Shown here: positions 11,901 through 24,460 of the stretch, one piece after another | How the letters are laid out: each line of letters starts with the position of its first letter | Numbering within the stretch: the stretch's first letter is position 1 | NCBI GenBank assembly: GCA_946699065.1 | Contig: CAMPDV010000389.1 | Location: 124,001-188,000 of the forward strand | Origin: Loxodes magnus | Lineage: Eukaryota > Ciliophora > Karyorelictea > Loxodida > Loxodidae | Direction: 5' to 3' | DNA length: 64,000 nt | Position numbers and translations under genes: made by a program | Notes under the pieces: model-generated | What the model saw: only the letters and a program-made list of their open reading frames with translations | Databases searched by the model: none | What the model was told of the DNA's origin: nothing

Positions 11901-13046
11901 CAAAATAATATCTAAACCAAAATTAATTAAAAGTAAAAAATTACTATAGATGATATTTGGCAACTATTATAATAAAACGGTGCAGGCAAAGATATAAAAT
12001 GTTAAGTAAGAATACATGACTATAAATAATTAATTCCAGATAAAAGTCATATTAATAACTTGAAAATTTTAGGTAAAGGTGGATTTGCAACTGTTTATCT
12101 CATTAATATTGAAGGATTTGATTATGCTCTTAAAATTATGAATTAAAAGGGAGGTCTTTAGAGCTTGATAGACAATTTCTACCTTGAATGTAAAGCACTC
12201 TTATAAGTAAATAACTAAAGAGTTTTAAAGCTGGTAGGAGTATCAATTGATACTTCAGTAGAAGGAGAATACTATTTTTGTCTAATAACTGATTATATGC
12301 CTAAAGGAAATTTACTTTAAGTTATTCAAAATAATCAGTTATTTCCAGAATTCAAAAATAATCCTCCTTAGAGATTCTTTTGAAAGCTTAATTTATTGAG
12401 CTATATATCTGAAGGCTTGTAGGCAATTCATGCCAAAGGTTTAATTCATAGAGATATGAAATCTCTAAATATTCTACTGGATGACTCGGATTCTCCTAAA
12501 ATTTCTGACCTTGGATTATTACATGAATAAAGTATTAAGACAACTATAAATTAAAGAGGCTCTGCTCAATGAATGGCTCCTGAAATATATAAAAGTAAAG
12601 TAAGTTAAAAGAGTGACATTTGGTCTTTAGCTTGCATAGCTGTAGAAATATTTAATGAGCAACTACCTTTTCCAAATTTAAATAGCTTACTTGAACTTAA
12701 TTAAGCAGTTTGTAAAGATAAAGAAATTCCTTAATTTTTAGATGAAATAAATTAAGAACCAGAATTAGTTTAGTTATTAAAGCAATGCTTTAGCTTTGAA
12801 TAAAATGATAGACCTGATATTTAATTCTTTAAAATATAGATAGATTCAATTAAAGAAAAGTGGAAACTTAAAAGCCAAGAGTTTCAAAAATAAGATGAGT
12901 AAAGATAAAATAATGTTTTGCCTTAATAAGAGAGTTAAGCTATTAGAATAATTGACTAAGTCTAATAAAATATAGAAGAAGCAGAGGTTAAAATAGAGTA
13001 GACTTAGTAAATGGAGAAAATTGAAGAGGAATAGAAAAAGAGTTGA
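8904..13046 (+). CDS. NACHT-pentapeptide-kinase protein, copy 1
   Basis: A 1,380-residue frame with TAA/TAG as Gln and TGA as Trp, ending at a conserved TGA. The start is the ATG that aligns with Met codons in copies 2, 3, 5 and 6. Order: variable N-terminus (MASGVSNL...), KLKGGG near residue 91, ARM/HEAT-like helices (DWQIRYYAMKVLLEL), then NACHT with Walker A GNSGSGKS (from 524), Walker B FDAYDE (about 593-598) and a FIHPSIKDFYIA tail. Pentapeptide repeats (GADLSNTFFDNCNLSNANL) span about 926-966. The kinase follows: GKGGFATVYL (from 1057), Lys 1077, HRDMKSLN (1182-1189), DLG (1202), APE and DRPD (near 1303). All catalytic residues are present, so it should be active. In-frame TGA is used about ten times and TGG about eight. 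Predicted role: ligand-sensing NTPase switch controlling a kinase (inference). Confidence 0.85.
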
Positions 13047-13053
13047 AGAGAAA

Positions 13054-13068
13054 TATAATGACATTATA
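13054..13068. other. Post-stop palindrome, copy 1
   Basis: TATAATGACATTATA, a perfect 7-bp inverted repeat with a one-base centre, starts eight bases after the terminal TGA and is followed by CTATCTTATTA. Copy 3 (28,971-28,985) and copy 4 (37,140-37,154) have the same palindrome. Copy 5 keeps GACATTATACTATCTTATT. Candidate 3'-end or termination-context signal. Confidence 0.55.
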
Positions 13069-14889
13069 CTATCTTATTACATAATTTAAATCAACTAAGC
13101 TATTTATAAGCCATCTCATTCTTTTTACTTGCTATTAGATAAAATTTAGTATTTTAGATATAAATAAAATAAATTATTAAAGACAGCACTTATAGAGATA
13201 AATCTGCTTAATTCATCAATCTTAAAATGAGATTTATTGGTGATAGTTAAGTCTAAGATAAGTTACTTAAGCTATACAATCACTATCTATAAAAAAAATT
13301 TCTTTTGTGTCTGCTTAGTTATCTAATTCATTGATGACAGGAATAAACTAATTTAAAAGACTAGTTTCAAAAAGGGAAGATAGATATAAGCTTTTAATAT
13401 ACTTCTAGTTTATTCTATAGGATTTTAATAGTTTTATAAACTTGAAATACCTTGGATAACATCAGTGGAAGTTAATTAATACAAGATTAGAATAACTGCA
13501 TCATATCTATTACAATTAGATAGTGAGAATTATTTTTAAAGCTTTACACTCAACTTTTCTTGTCGCTTCAAGATATTCTTAATTGTTATCAGAAAAGAAT
13601 TAGCTTATCAGATTATTTGATTGCTTGTTTCTTTAAATTTTCTTAATCTTTCGCCTTATGAATAATTTTATTTCTATATAAGCAAAAATTCTTAGTACGA
13701 GTTTAGAAATGATAGTTTTTAACCCTTACCTAGTATCTGCACTATTATAGAGATTGCTTCTTAGAACAAAGGTAATTAAAACTAAAATATCCATTAATAT
13801 CTTAATTAGTATCTTACAGGGACAAATCTATTTATAGCTGCTATGAAATCTATTTAAATCACCCTTCCATATCTTAAGCTATTAAATATCTAATCAGCTA
13901 TCAAGTTTTCTTTAAAAGTTCTAGTCAATACTAATATCCTCTATCTTTTACAGCTGAATAGCATAAACTAATAACAATTTTCCATATAAAAAACAACTAC
14001 CAAATTAAATGCATAGCAAACTATTGATTTTAAGACTAAAATGAGGAGTGCTTAGTGTAGTTCATGGATATCAACAACTTTAATAAGAATAACTAGAACT
14101 TTTATTAAGAGGCTGGGAAATTATATTATAGTACTTGATTAAACCTATAAGTACGATATATAGTCTGTTATCCCTACTAGTAGCTTCCAAGAAAAGTAGC
14201 AAATAGTTAAACCTAATTTTTGTAGATTCTAGGCCTTTTTTGATGAAGAGAACTATTCTTATTTTAAGACTTGAAATAGCTCTTTTGCTATTTAATATAT
14301 TAAGGAGTAAAGGAATATAAAAGGAGGCACCGAAACAATAGAACCAAATCTCTAGTAGCTTTACTAAACTTTAAAGAGAAATTCAAATATATTTACTTAC
14401 CAAGCAACAAGTAAATGCTTTGGAAGATTGAAAAAGAGACAGGATTATATTCATTAAAGTAGAAAAGAACCTTAGATTTGAAATTTAGTAATTTTACGGC
14501 TGCAGAACTCATAAATTAAAGAGTTTACCTGCTTATATTTAAAACTTTACGAATTCATCTATTAGAGCTCTCACTTTGACTGATTCTTTTTAGAAATGGT
14601 TAATTTACATAGTGGATAGAATAACATTTAATAGAAGAAGTATTGAAAGAGAAAATAAAATAACCTTTAGTTATAGCTCTAAACATAGGCAAAAATAATC
14701 TAAACTAAGAAAATTTATGACTGAAAAGAAAATCTGAGATAGTTAAGCTAAATTAAGAGAAAAAAGTAATTAAGAAAAGCCAAAATACTAAAAAGTTGAA
14801 TGGGTTTAGAAGTTAAAATTAGTAAGAAGATATTTTCCTTTGTACTTTATAGAAGCTATCTAGATAACACTTAGATAATATTTTTATTG

Positions 14890-15420
14890 TTTTCTATAAG
14901 CCTTTTAAGATTTTTATTTTTTGTTAATAAATTATATTAAACTCTCTGTGTGTCTCAGTAGTGACTAGTTTTCTATAATGTATCTTATTTTATAAATAAA
15001 ATGAATATCATTAGTGTTGCTTAATTGCCTAGAAAAATTACTCTTTATAAAGCAATATATTTATCATAGTTTCTTATTTTGTATATAGATTTAAATTTAT
15101 TTATGATTGTATAACTTAAGATGAAAGCTAATAATATCTTACTTATATTTTACATTCTAAACATTAGTTTATTAGCTAAATCTTTAGTATCTTAAAGATA
15201 TTCCTTATTATATATGCTTAGTTATATTAATAGTGTATTAACTAAAAGTGGTAAATTTAAGTAACTTTGTTTTCTGTCTTATAAGTAAAGATATACTTAA
15301 GATTGGTCTCTTCTATGGTAGTTGATTTAATTAATTGAAATTAAGGATATTTAAGCTTATTAATAATTAACCTTTTAACTTATTAGGAAGTATTTTCTTA
15401 TTAAAGATTTCATTTAAGAG
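14890..15420 (-). repeat. 530-bp dispersed repeat, copy a
   Basis: Near-identical to 26,360-26,890 and 43,795-44,345, which lie in the opposite orientation. The three copies differ by scattered substitutions and single-base indels (GGTT in two, GGGTT near 43,856). It is part of the downstream block associated with the kinase genes, not an obvious transposon: no terminal repeats or target duplications are visible. Confidence 0.7.
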
Positions 15421-16599
15421 AGTTGATTTTTCTTTAGTTAGGTGCTAATTCTATCTAATAGTAGCAACTAAGCTAAGTATTTTTATAGTCTATTTATATA
15501 GTAAATGTTTATCTATGCTGATTGAATAATCTTACTATTTTAAATTTGATCCTTACTTTTACTATAATTGAAAACTTTATTTTGCTGATGATTCTCAATT
15601 TACTACAATGATTATTCTAAGTATCAATTTATGCTATTAGTTAAAATTAAATATATGAATTTGACTCTCTAATTTAAAATGTTACTTATATGTTTATCAT
15701 TATATATTAGTTAATAAAAGAAGGCTGCTAATAATAGTTTCTTAGCCTCCAATTATAAGTGTTTAGCTACTTCTTGAAATCAAATATTTTAGCATTACAT
15801 AAAGTGAGATTTTACATATTTTAGAAGCTTATTTTTATAGTTTCATTTACTTTCATTTTAAGAAGTAGAGATCATTAGCAATTAGAAGAGAAGCAACTTT
15901 TATGTATCAATAGCTTTTTAAACTCAGAGGCTCAAATTAATAGAAAGTAGGTTGTCTAAGACTTTGTTTTTTCAATAATTGTAGTCTGATAATTTAAGTA
16001 TACAGAATCATATCTTTACAGAAGTACTTTATAGGAGACTAAATACTAAGATAGATTGAAGAAAAGCAGAGCTAAGCAATTAAATCAGTAAATGGATATT
16101 CATCAGATAGAGCAAAACCAAAGAAGAAAATAGAGGGAAAGCTTTTACCTCTTAGTTTGATAAGCATAATTAAGATCACTGTTATTTAAGTAAATTTAGA
16201 TATCAGAATAGAGCTTTAAAAAGGTTGAAGAGTCTTTAATAGTAATACAATAAGATAATGGGTATCTATAGATGTTTAAGCTTATTATACTATGTTATAT
16301 GTTTCAATATCTCCTAGATTAAAAGCTTATATACTGAATTCAACAATTACCATAACTTATTTTAGATTCTCATTATAATTTTTACTTAGGTTATAAAGAG
16401 TCTCTTACTAAAATTAATCACTTCAGATTACATTCTTCTTAAGCACTTTGGATATAAATCACCTTCTAATTTTACTCTTTTTCTTATTAGTTTGCTTTAT
16501 CATGTTATTGCTTTAATCTATCCTTAACTTTTTTCGACTTTCTTATCTAATAATATCCCCATTCATTAATCTAGAATAGCGTAATCAATCAAATTTAAA

Positions 16600-17958
16600 T
16601 CTTATTGCATCTGAAAATGACTGCCTTTCTCTCTAAATTGTATTTTGCATTACTATTGTAATATTGATCTATAGGTACATAAGTTATCCTTCATATAAAC
16701 TATTAATTTTTTATTCTGATAGAAGTTTAAGATATTTTGGTTGTAATGGGTAATAAATTCACTATTTGAACATTAAGTTTAGTCTAATATTATTAATTTA
16801 TTTGAATGACTCTTTATTGGTATCTATGGATTTAAAAAGCAGCAAGAATCATAGTTTGAAAAATACTTTTTTGGTTTGATTTGTTCTAAAATCCCTCTTA
16901 CATCAAACTGATGGCTTAAACTAGTATAGTTTGATCAGTATTTTTGCAACTTAGTTGTATAAATTCTTCAAAGTTAGATCAGAAAGCTGATTTCATTCTA
17001 GGACTAACTGGTTTAAATTAATAGTATTAGCCTATCTCTCTTATTACCTTATAATATCTATCCTAAAGGGATATATTTTATGCTATATTTTAAATCAGAA
17101 AGGTTTGAAGCTGGTAGAATAAATTCTATCTTATTAAGAATTTTTGTAGTAGCTAAGAGATAACTGACTGAGCTAATTTTCTATAGAATATATTTAGTTC
17201 GTATTCTCTTTTAATCTTCTTGCTAAGATTAGATCTGTCTTAACAGATTTGTTCTCTCTATATAACTTACATGTTTATCATTAAGTTTTGAACCTATTTA
17301 TTTAATTAGCTACTTAAGTTATTTCATGCCTAAAGGATAAATACTAAAGCTAAGTTAACTATTTCTAAAAGACTAAGAAATGATTTCTAGAATTAGCTTA
17401 TGGCTCATTAATGTTATTTATTATCCCTTTTATTTTATAAAGTATGAGGATATTTGCCAGTCTTAATTTCTTATAATGCCTTTTATTAATTACTAGAGTT
17501 AAAATTTATGTATGTCTTGCTTATTTATTAATAACCAGTAGCTGAGTATATAGTCAAATTTATTTAACCTTATTTTAGATTTATTAACTGTCTAAGAGAT
17601 AATTTTAGTTCTGCTCACTGAATGAAAATTTCTAAAGTATAATCTGATATTTATTAGAACCTTAGTACTGCTTTATTAGCAAGCTACTTTCAACTTAAAT
17701 CATCAGTACTATAATCATCAATAATGCAAGATTGAATAAGATTGATAAAAGGAGAGAGAAAGAGAAAGCTGATTGATACTTATAAAGGTAGAATAATGAA
17801 AATAATAAGACTTATGAAATACGGCTTGAAGAAGGAAATGTTATGACAGTTAATAGCGTAATAATCAAAGAAAAAGAGTTTAGGTTTCAATTAAATTTAA
17901 ATAAGCTGTTTAATTCTATCTATAGTTAATTAAAAAATCTAGAGGCTAAAATAATAAA
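16600..17958 (+). other. Upstream block of copy 2, shared with other copies
   Basis: The 1.3 kb before copy 2 matches, with divergence, the reverse complement of 43,070-43,780 and 56,200-57,260, and its last 480 bp match 8440-8903. Such long conserved 5' flanks show that whole gene units were duplicated. They may hold promoter sequence, but I cannot point to a defined element. The alternative, a short upstream gene, is not supported by one consistent frame. Confidence 0.45.
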
Positions 17959-20900
17959 ATGTTACCTCAAAATTCTAACTAAACTTGCTAAATCAATTAA
18001 TCCTTGAGAAACCCTTCTGCTACTCAGTTACACAGCTAGACTAATTATTTTAATAAGTAGAGCTATCTTTAAATCTAACTTAGTTTGCCATTCCTAAAAA
18101 GCTATAGTAATATCTATCAAAATATACTATGATAAATTTAGTAATGAACTTCAAGGACTTTTATAGAGGAAATTTATCAAAAAGCTTATGAGGACAAAGC
18201 TTTTACAAGCTAATTTGAAGACATAAATGAAGAAAATAAGCTAGACTTAACGCCAAACAGGTATAAAGATACGAAGCACTAAAAGTTAATTTACAGCAAA
18301 GCTTTACTTTCTAAACCTAAAGAGCAATGGATTATGTAGTACTTGAATAATGAAACGAACATTAGAGAAAAAAGGTTTTAAGATAAGAGTAACTTAAAAC
18401 TGAAGGGAGGAGGTTGTGGAAAATCCAATTAGAATATTATTAATTCCCATCAACAAAAAGATCATAGTGTATAAGAAAATTAATAAGACTAAGGAGAGAA
18501 GAAAAATGAAAAGGAAACTTAAGAGTAAATTATTTATGAAGAAGGATTCTAACTATTAAAAGAAGGCATAAATGAGTAATAGATGGAGAAAGTTTAAAAA
18601 GGAATACAATTGATTCAAAAAATAAAGTTAATTAATACCAAAGAACCATTAGTTTTTATATATAAGCTTATTGAAATTATCTATAATTAGCATTCTGTAA
18701 ATTGGTCTTAGCTCTTAAAGGAATAAATTGTAAGAAATCTTCCAGAGCTATTGGATATTTTTCTTTAGAAGAATGAGAAAAAAAGTTTTATTAGTGAAGG
18801 AATTAAAAAGGATCTTAAGTCAAAAATTTAAACTGGTTTAATGCTAGGAAGAAAAAGTATAATAGGAGGTCCAGAACTTGACTTCGTCTTAAGATACAGC
18901 TTGATGATACTGAAAAATATTCCAGATGGTAAATAAAGTGATTTCTTTGAATCTTTTTGCAAAATTATAAAAGTTGCTTAATGGGTGGTTGCTTTGTAGC
19001 GTGGTGATTAAGCTTCTGATACAAAGGCAATCTCTGCTATAAAGGATTTTTTCGTATGAGGACAAGGATGGACAAATGAAGAAGTCCAAAAGAAAACAAT
19101 TTTTAGAATAAGAGTTCTAGACATTCTTGCATACGACCTAGCAAGGTAATACTCCTAAGTTAACTTTGAATAATTCTAAAATATTGTATTGAATGAAGAA
19201 CTAGACTTAAGATTTAGAGCCTGCTTTCTCCTTAAGTATATGATAAAAAACCCTTAAGCAAGTAAAGAATTAATAGAGGACTCTTGTAAGCTTTTAGAAC
19301 AATTATGCAATGATAAAGACTGGTAGATTCGATACTATGCTATGAAAGTGTTATTAGAACTAAGCTATGAAAATTACTAAGTAGCTAGTAATTACGGAGA
19401 GAGGATATTTCTATAAAAAAAGGATATTTTAAATTAAAATGCTAAAGAACATTAGATGATAATTGAATTATTAAATTATCCAGAACATGCTATTAAGCAT
19501 ACTTAAACCATAGAATAGAATTGAATAGCACTAAAAGGCATAACTAGTAGTATTTATTCAAATATGATATAACATTTAAAAAATGATATTTAGGATAAGA
19601 TAGAATAGTATGTTAATTTGCAGTGCGCTCATAATCCTAGCTCATAGAGCTAGTTTGATCTCGAACAAGAAGTTTAAAATTTTTTAGATAATGAACAGAA
19701 ATCAGGATTATTACTTCTAGGAAATTCTGGTTCAGGAAAATCGTTGTTTTTGAAATAATTATCTTTGAAGTATCTAGAGTAAAAGCACGAGTATTTACCT
19801 ATATACGTATATCTTCCAAGCATATAAAACTGAGAGGATAATCTAATAGAAAATGCATTAAGAAACTATCGAATTGAAAAGAAAAATTTACTTTTAAGTA
19901 AAGTACTATTTTTGCTTGATGCATACGATGAGCTAGGATAGTACAAAGCTATAATAAATACTAATAAAATAACCATTAAATATCCTAATGCTAAATACAT
20001 TATCACTTGTAGAATAAACAAAGCTTTAACAGTTTAAAACTATATACCTTTCTTTTGTCCCTGAAAGCGCGAAAAGGCATAGATATAAGAGTTAGAAGAA
20101 CTGTATATTAAACCTTTTGATATAAGTTAAGTAGAGTAATATATACAGCTAGTTATAAAGAACTAGAGTAAAGAGAAAAATCAAAGTTTAAAGGAAAGCA
20201 AAAAATAAGAAATTGAAGCTTAAAAAGTATAAGAAGTAATGAAGTTTATTTAAAGCATTCCTGATCTAATGGAAATATTAAAAAATCCTTTCTTTTTATT
20301 CGTTTTCTTGAATGAATAAGAAATAAAAGAGTAGTAAAAGAATGCAACTGACTAAAGAATATAAAAAGCTAAAATATATGAAACTTTAATAAGTAAATGA
20401 AATAAAAAAGCCATTGAAAAATTGGGGAGCTAATATTCAAAATTTGAGCAAAAAAATTGATAGATAAGGCTTTTTGATGAAATTTAGATAAAAGCCTCTT
20501 GGGAACTGCTAAACAAGTAGATAGATGTGAAAGATTTTTAGGAAGTAAACACAGAATGAATAAAGCAATTCATTGAGAAGTAAAACCATATAGGATGTCT
20601 AATTGAAATAAAAGAGGAAAACTAAAAAAAACGGCTTGAGTTCATACATCCATCTATAAGAAATTTCTTTATAGCTAAGAATGTTGTTGATCTAGTACTA
20701 AAATTAGGTAAAAACATACGCTCACTTGAAACACATAATTTAAATAATATTTCGATAGTAGATCATAAGGAAATACTATAGTTTATAAAGGGGATAAATA
20801 GTTCATAGGAGATGTAATTAAATCTATTAAATATAGTTTAAGAGACAAGGGTAAATAAGAATTTATAAAATGCCGCAGCTAACTGTATAACAATATTGAA

Positions 20901-22287
20901 GTATATGGATTTTTAGTTTATTCAATAGTCTCTAGAAGGAATATGGATACCTGGAGCAGATTTGAGTAATACAGTTTTTGATGAATGCAACCTGAGTAAT
21001 ACAAATTTGATTAAAGTAAATTTTAGTAGAGCAAAGCTAAGAAATTGTAAATTTGATAATGCGAAAATAGACTAAATTGAGACTGATTAAATGCCTATAT
21101 CTGAAGGGAATACTAATTTTGTAGATTGGATTGGGAAATATACTTAAAATCTCTAGAATTAAAAGACATTTACTATAGACGATATTCAGCTGATATTAAA
21201 ATAAAACGGTGCAGGGTAAGATATAAAATGTTAAATAAGAATATATGACTATAAATAATTAATTCCAGATAAAAAACATCTAAGTAGCTTGAAAATTTTA
21301 GGTGAAGGTGGATAAGGAATCGTTTATCTAATTAAAATAGATGGATCTGACTATGCTCTTAAAATGATGAACTAAAAGGGAAGCCTTTAGAGCTTGATAG
21401 ATTCTTTCTACCTTGAATGCAAAGCTCTCTTATAAGTAAACAACTAAAGAGTTTTAAAGCTAGTAGGAGTTTCATTTGATACTTCAGTAGAGGGAGATTA
21501 CTCTTTTTGTCTAATAACTGACTATATGCCTAAAGGAAGCCTATACTCAGTAATTCAAAATAATCAGCTTTTCCTAGAATTCAAAAATGATCCACCTTAA
21601 AGATTCTATAGAAAGCTTAATTTATTGAGCTAGATAGCTGAAGGCTTGTAGGCAATTCATGCCAGAGGTTTAATTCATAGAGACATGAAATCTCTAAATA
21701 TTCTACTGGATGACTCGGATTCTCCTAAAATAGCTGATCTTGGATTATTACATGAATCTAGTATCAAAACAACTATAAATTAAAGAGGTTCTCTTCAATG
21801 AATGGCTCCTGAAATATATAAAAGTGAAGTAAGTTAAAAGAGTGACATTTGGTCTTTAGCTTGCATAGCTGTAGAAATATTTAATGAATAATTACCTTTT
21901 CCAGATATAGATAACTTATATGAACTCGACTAGGCAGTTTGCCACCAGAAAAGAATCCCTTAATTTTCAGATGAAATTAATTAAGAGGCAGAATTAGCTT
22001 AACTATTGAACTAAAGCTTTAGCTTTGAGTAAAACGATAGGCCTGATATTTAAAGCTTCAAAAAATAGATAGACTCAATAAAAGAAAAATGGAAACTTAA
22101 AATCTAGTATCAATAAGGGAATCAATAAGACAATCAAATAGTAAATTCATAAAAATTTGACTTGATTTAAGGTTAACAAGCTAACGAGGTAGAAGACTAA
22201 TCATAATGAAACATGGTGGAAGAAGAATTTTAAATAGAGTAGACTATGAATTTAGATATAAATAAAATGGAAGAGAAAAAGAGTTGA
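17959..22287 (+). CDS. NACHT-pentapeptide-kinase protein, copy 2
   Basis: A 1,442-residue open frame from a conserved ATG (MLPQNSNQ) to the conserved TGA. Its N-terminal variable region is about 60 residues longer than that of copy 1 and is charged (EEIYQKAYEDKAF). It is followed by KLKGGGCGKS, the helical region, Walker A GNSGSGKS, Walker B LLDAYDE, the Thr-Cys-Arg sensor, pentapeptides and a kinase with GEGGQGIVYL, HRDMKSLN, DLG and WMAPEIY. Gln at 19,939 is TAG where copy 1 has CAG (10,704), and Gln at 21,889 is TAA where copy 1 has CAA (12,660). Closest relative: copy 3. The frame is intact, so this is probably functional. Confidence 0.85.
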
Positions 22288-23120
22288 AGAGGAGAATAAT
22301 AACATGACACTATCTTATTATTTAATCTTTTTGTAACTTAACTCATTTTTCTTGCTCTTAGCTTAAACTTATTCCGTTAAAATCTCATTGTGATAAGATA
22401 AAGATTTCTATAAAGATATTAGTAACTTTTAAGAAAAAGCTAAACCAAGCGCTACAAATCTATTAAGCATGTAACTTGATTATAAAAGCTTTAATGGTTA
22501 GTATCCAATAAATTAGATTATATCTAAGCATTTTAAAGTTACCAAAGACTATAAAAGATAAAATTGATTAATTTAAATTAAAGGAAGGCTTAACAGAGTT
22601 AAATAGGTTAAGCTTTTGATTTATACCACTCAATCAACTTTAATATTTATACATTAGTAAGATTATAAGGATTAAGCTGAATTTTATTCGGTTGCTTCTT
22701 AATCTTTCACCTTATTATTTTTTTCCTTTACTTCATAAGCAAAATTTCTTAGTGAGAGTTTAGATTTATTCTAAGGTACTAGCCTAAAAGCTATTAACCA
22801 GAATAAAGATTTATTATAGATAAGTAGTTTCTTCTTTACCCAACTGAACTGAGATTGATTATAAGCCTAAGTTATGTCAGTTACTTGTAGATAAAAGGTA
22901 GAAATGATAGTTTTTAACCCTGATCTAGTTTCTGCATTATAATAGAGATTGCTTTGTATAGTAATGGATATTAAAACTAAAGTATCCATTAGTATCTTAC
23001 AAAGACAAATCTATTTAAAAGCAAGAGTAATATTAGGAAACTAGATTACCTCTTACTCAAGCAATAATACCCTTAGATTATATAAAGGGAAGAAGCAGAA
23101 AAGGGAGATAATAAAGCTAA
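22288..23120. other. Downstream block of copy 2
   Basis: Contains a segment near 22,880-23,000 (reading GAAATGATAGTTTTTAACCC) that recurs downstream of copies 1, 4 and 5 and near 26.95 kb. One frame gives VFNPDLVSAL here and VFNPYLVSAL after copy 1, a hint of a helical-repeat protein, but copy 5's version has a frameshift. Not assigned. Confidence 0.35.
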
Positions 23121-23689
23121 TTATATTTGAGGCAGAAGTTAGCAATCTCTATGACGTGACATAGAGATTGACAGAAGAAGGGTGACTTTAAGAGTTGGAT
23201 AAATTGAGTAGAAGAAATTGATCAATTATAATAAATTTGAGGATTTCATTAATAGTCTTCAAATATAAGACTAAGACTGAATTGCCAACCTTAGCAGGAG
23301 GATAGAAATCTTAAAAAGAGGAGTTTAATTAAAGAAAGCTAGCATTCTTACTCTTCCAGTTCTTTAATTATTCAAAGATAATAATAAATTCAAGCATTTA
23401 GACTTAAAAGGGTGTAGAAGTATAGAAGAAAAGGCAGATTGAAATAGCTAAAAATAGGCAAGAATAAGAGCATAAATAAAGGAAGAAGAAAGATCTTTAG
23501 TACTGAAAAGTAAAAATGAAGCTAGTCTAAGATTCGTATGAAAGCTATAGTAACAGTCTTAAAACTACCTTAGCTAGAATGATTAAGATACCGCTAAAAA
23601 AAGTATAAGGAAATAACTGAATTAAGTAAGAAATGCTAAAGGCTAGTCATTTAACTTTTTGAATCAAACCGTAAATAGCCTTGCTTTAA

Positions 23690-24460
23690 GTTCAATCTCT
23701 TGAGCTAATGTCAAACTTAAAAGCGTTAAATTTGCCCTAATGGATATAACTAAAAGAAGTTAAGATGAAAGTACAAAGGAAGGGATAAGATGTTTAATAG
23801 CAATGAAGGAAGTGAACTTTCTGGTAGTGGATATGATAGTATTATCTAAACAAGATAACTCAGTTTATAAGATCTCAATGATTAGATGCTCATTATTTAG
23901 AAGAAGCATGATAGTATTAGGATTGACTTATTATTCTTCAGTTTAATAGTTAGTTGAAAGTAAAATCTAGAATATCTACTTAAGAGTTTAAACAAGAGAA
24001 CATTCTAGTCTAACATAATGAAATGCTAATTATAAAGCCTGGTAGCTTTAGTATAAATCAAAGATACTAAAGATTATCCTTGGATTATATATCTAGATAT
24101 ATAAAGATAAATGATGGGCAAGTAAAGCTATTATTTATCTAATGGATAGTATGTATCTATGCACTTAGAAAAGAAGAGTGATCTTAAGAGAGTTATTGAT
24201 GCTTTCTATCTGGAGAGTAAAGCTATTTTATAGTAGCTATTTGAGAATTTTAAGCTTAAAGGAAATTCATTAGATATCCTCAGAAACTATTGCTTGCTTC
24301 TCTTCTAACTGATAATTTATAAAGAAGGCTTATAATCAATCTTGCATCTAGCTCTATCTTTGAAAAACTAGAGTCTAAAAACTCAGTCCCTCAGTTTCTA
24401 TTAAGCATGCTTTCTTTTATTGATTAAATAGGACAAAGAAAAATAAATATACTAGCTAAG
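23690..24460 (+). pseudogene. Decayed seventh copy: pentapeptide and kinase remnant
   Basis: On the + strand, ANVKLKSVKF near 23,705 resembles the pentapeptide region. Near 24,190 the frame reads VIDAFYLESKAILQ, matching LIDSFYLECKALLQ, the helix-C segment of the intact kinases. Further on, DNA at 24,300-24,345 aligns with the ITDYMPKGSL codons only after frame changes, and PQ plus LLSM at 24,392-24,415 echo PQRFYRKLNLLS. The HRD, DLG and APE motifs cannot be found. This is therefore a kinase-gene copy broken by indels and substitutions. Upstream, 23,130-23,690 may hold NACHT remnants, but I cannot align them. Confidence 0.55.

Larger units (their letters stand above)
8440..14524 (+). repeat. 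Arm 1 of the large palindrome (copy 1 and flanks)
   Basis: This block is the reverse complement of 35,690-42,615 with few differences. It covers about 460 bp upstream of copy 1, the whole gene and about 1.5 kb downstream. The other arm differs mainly by the 851-bp retroelement insertion and by loss of the segment matching about 14,525-15,150, beyond which homology resumes. A matched pair inside the arms (TGG at 10,074 against TGA on the - strand at 40,983-40,985) shows synonymous drift since duplication. Confidence 0.85.
13047..16600 (+). other. Downstream block of copy 1; possible second gene family
   Basis: The first 1.5 kb recurs after copy 4 (reverse complement, 37,146-35,690), and parts recur near 22.9, 26.9 and 45.4 kb. 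One + frame around 14,380-14,880 contains IYLLTKQQVNALEDWKRD and KWLIYIVDRITF. A homologous reading exists on the - strand near 44.35-44.65 kb (WLIYIMDRITCTRRNI), which supports a coding origin. Other frames over the same DNA also look protein-like, so I do not assign a CDS. A helical, Leu/Ile-rich protein is the most I would infer. Around 15,575 the frame reads FADD, but without other reverse-transcriptase motifs. Confidence 0.4.

Noticed and set aside
8904-13046. Blastocrithidia-type code (TAA/TAG = Glu, TGA = Trp)
   Set aside because: Paralogue pairs show TAA/TAG exchanging with CAA/CAG at conserved Gln positions, and the gene content is not trypanosomatid-like.
12846-13064. Standard-code ORFs such as the 72-residue Leu/Phe-rich reading frames at 12,846-13,064 (-) and 37,144-37,362 (+)
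   Set aside because: They are the antisense shadow of the Gln/Glu-rich tails of copies 1 and 4; the pair recurs only because the gene is duplicated.
15570-15600. FADD motif suggesting a reverse transcriptase
   Set aside because: No other reverse-transcriptase block is found around it, and the homologous copy near 26.2 kb does not keep it.
18160-18390. Protein tyrosine phosphatase-like fragment (NRYKDT) before copy 2
   Set aside because: It lies within the variable N-terminus of copy 2, in frame from the ATG at 17,959, and no other phosphatase motif is present.
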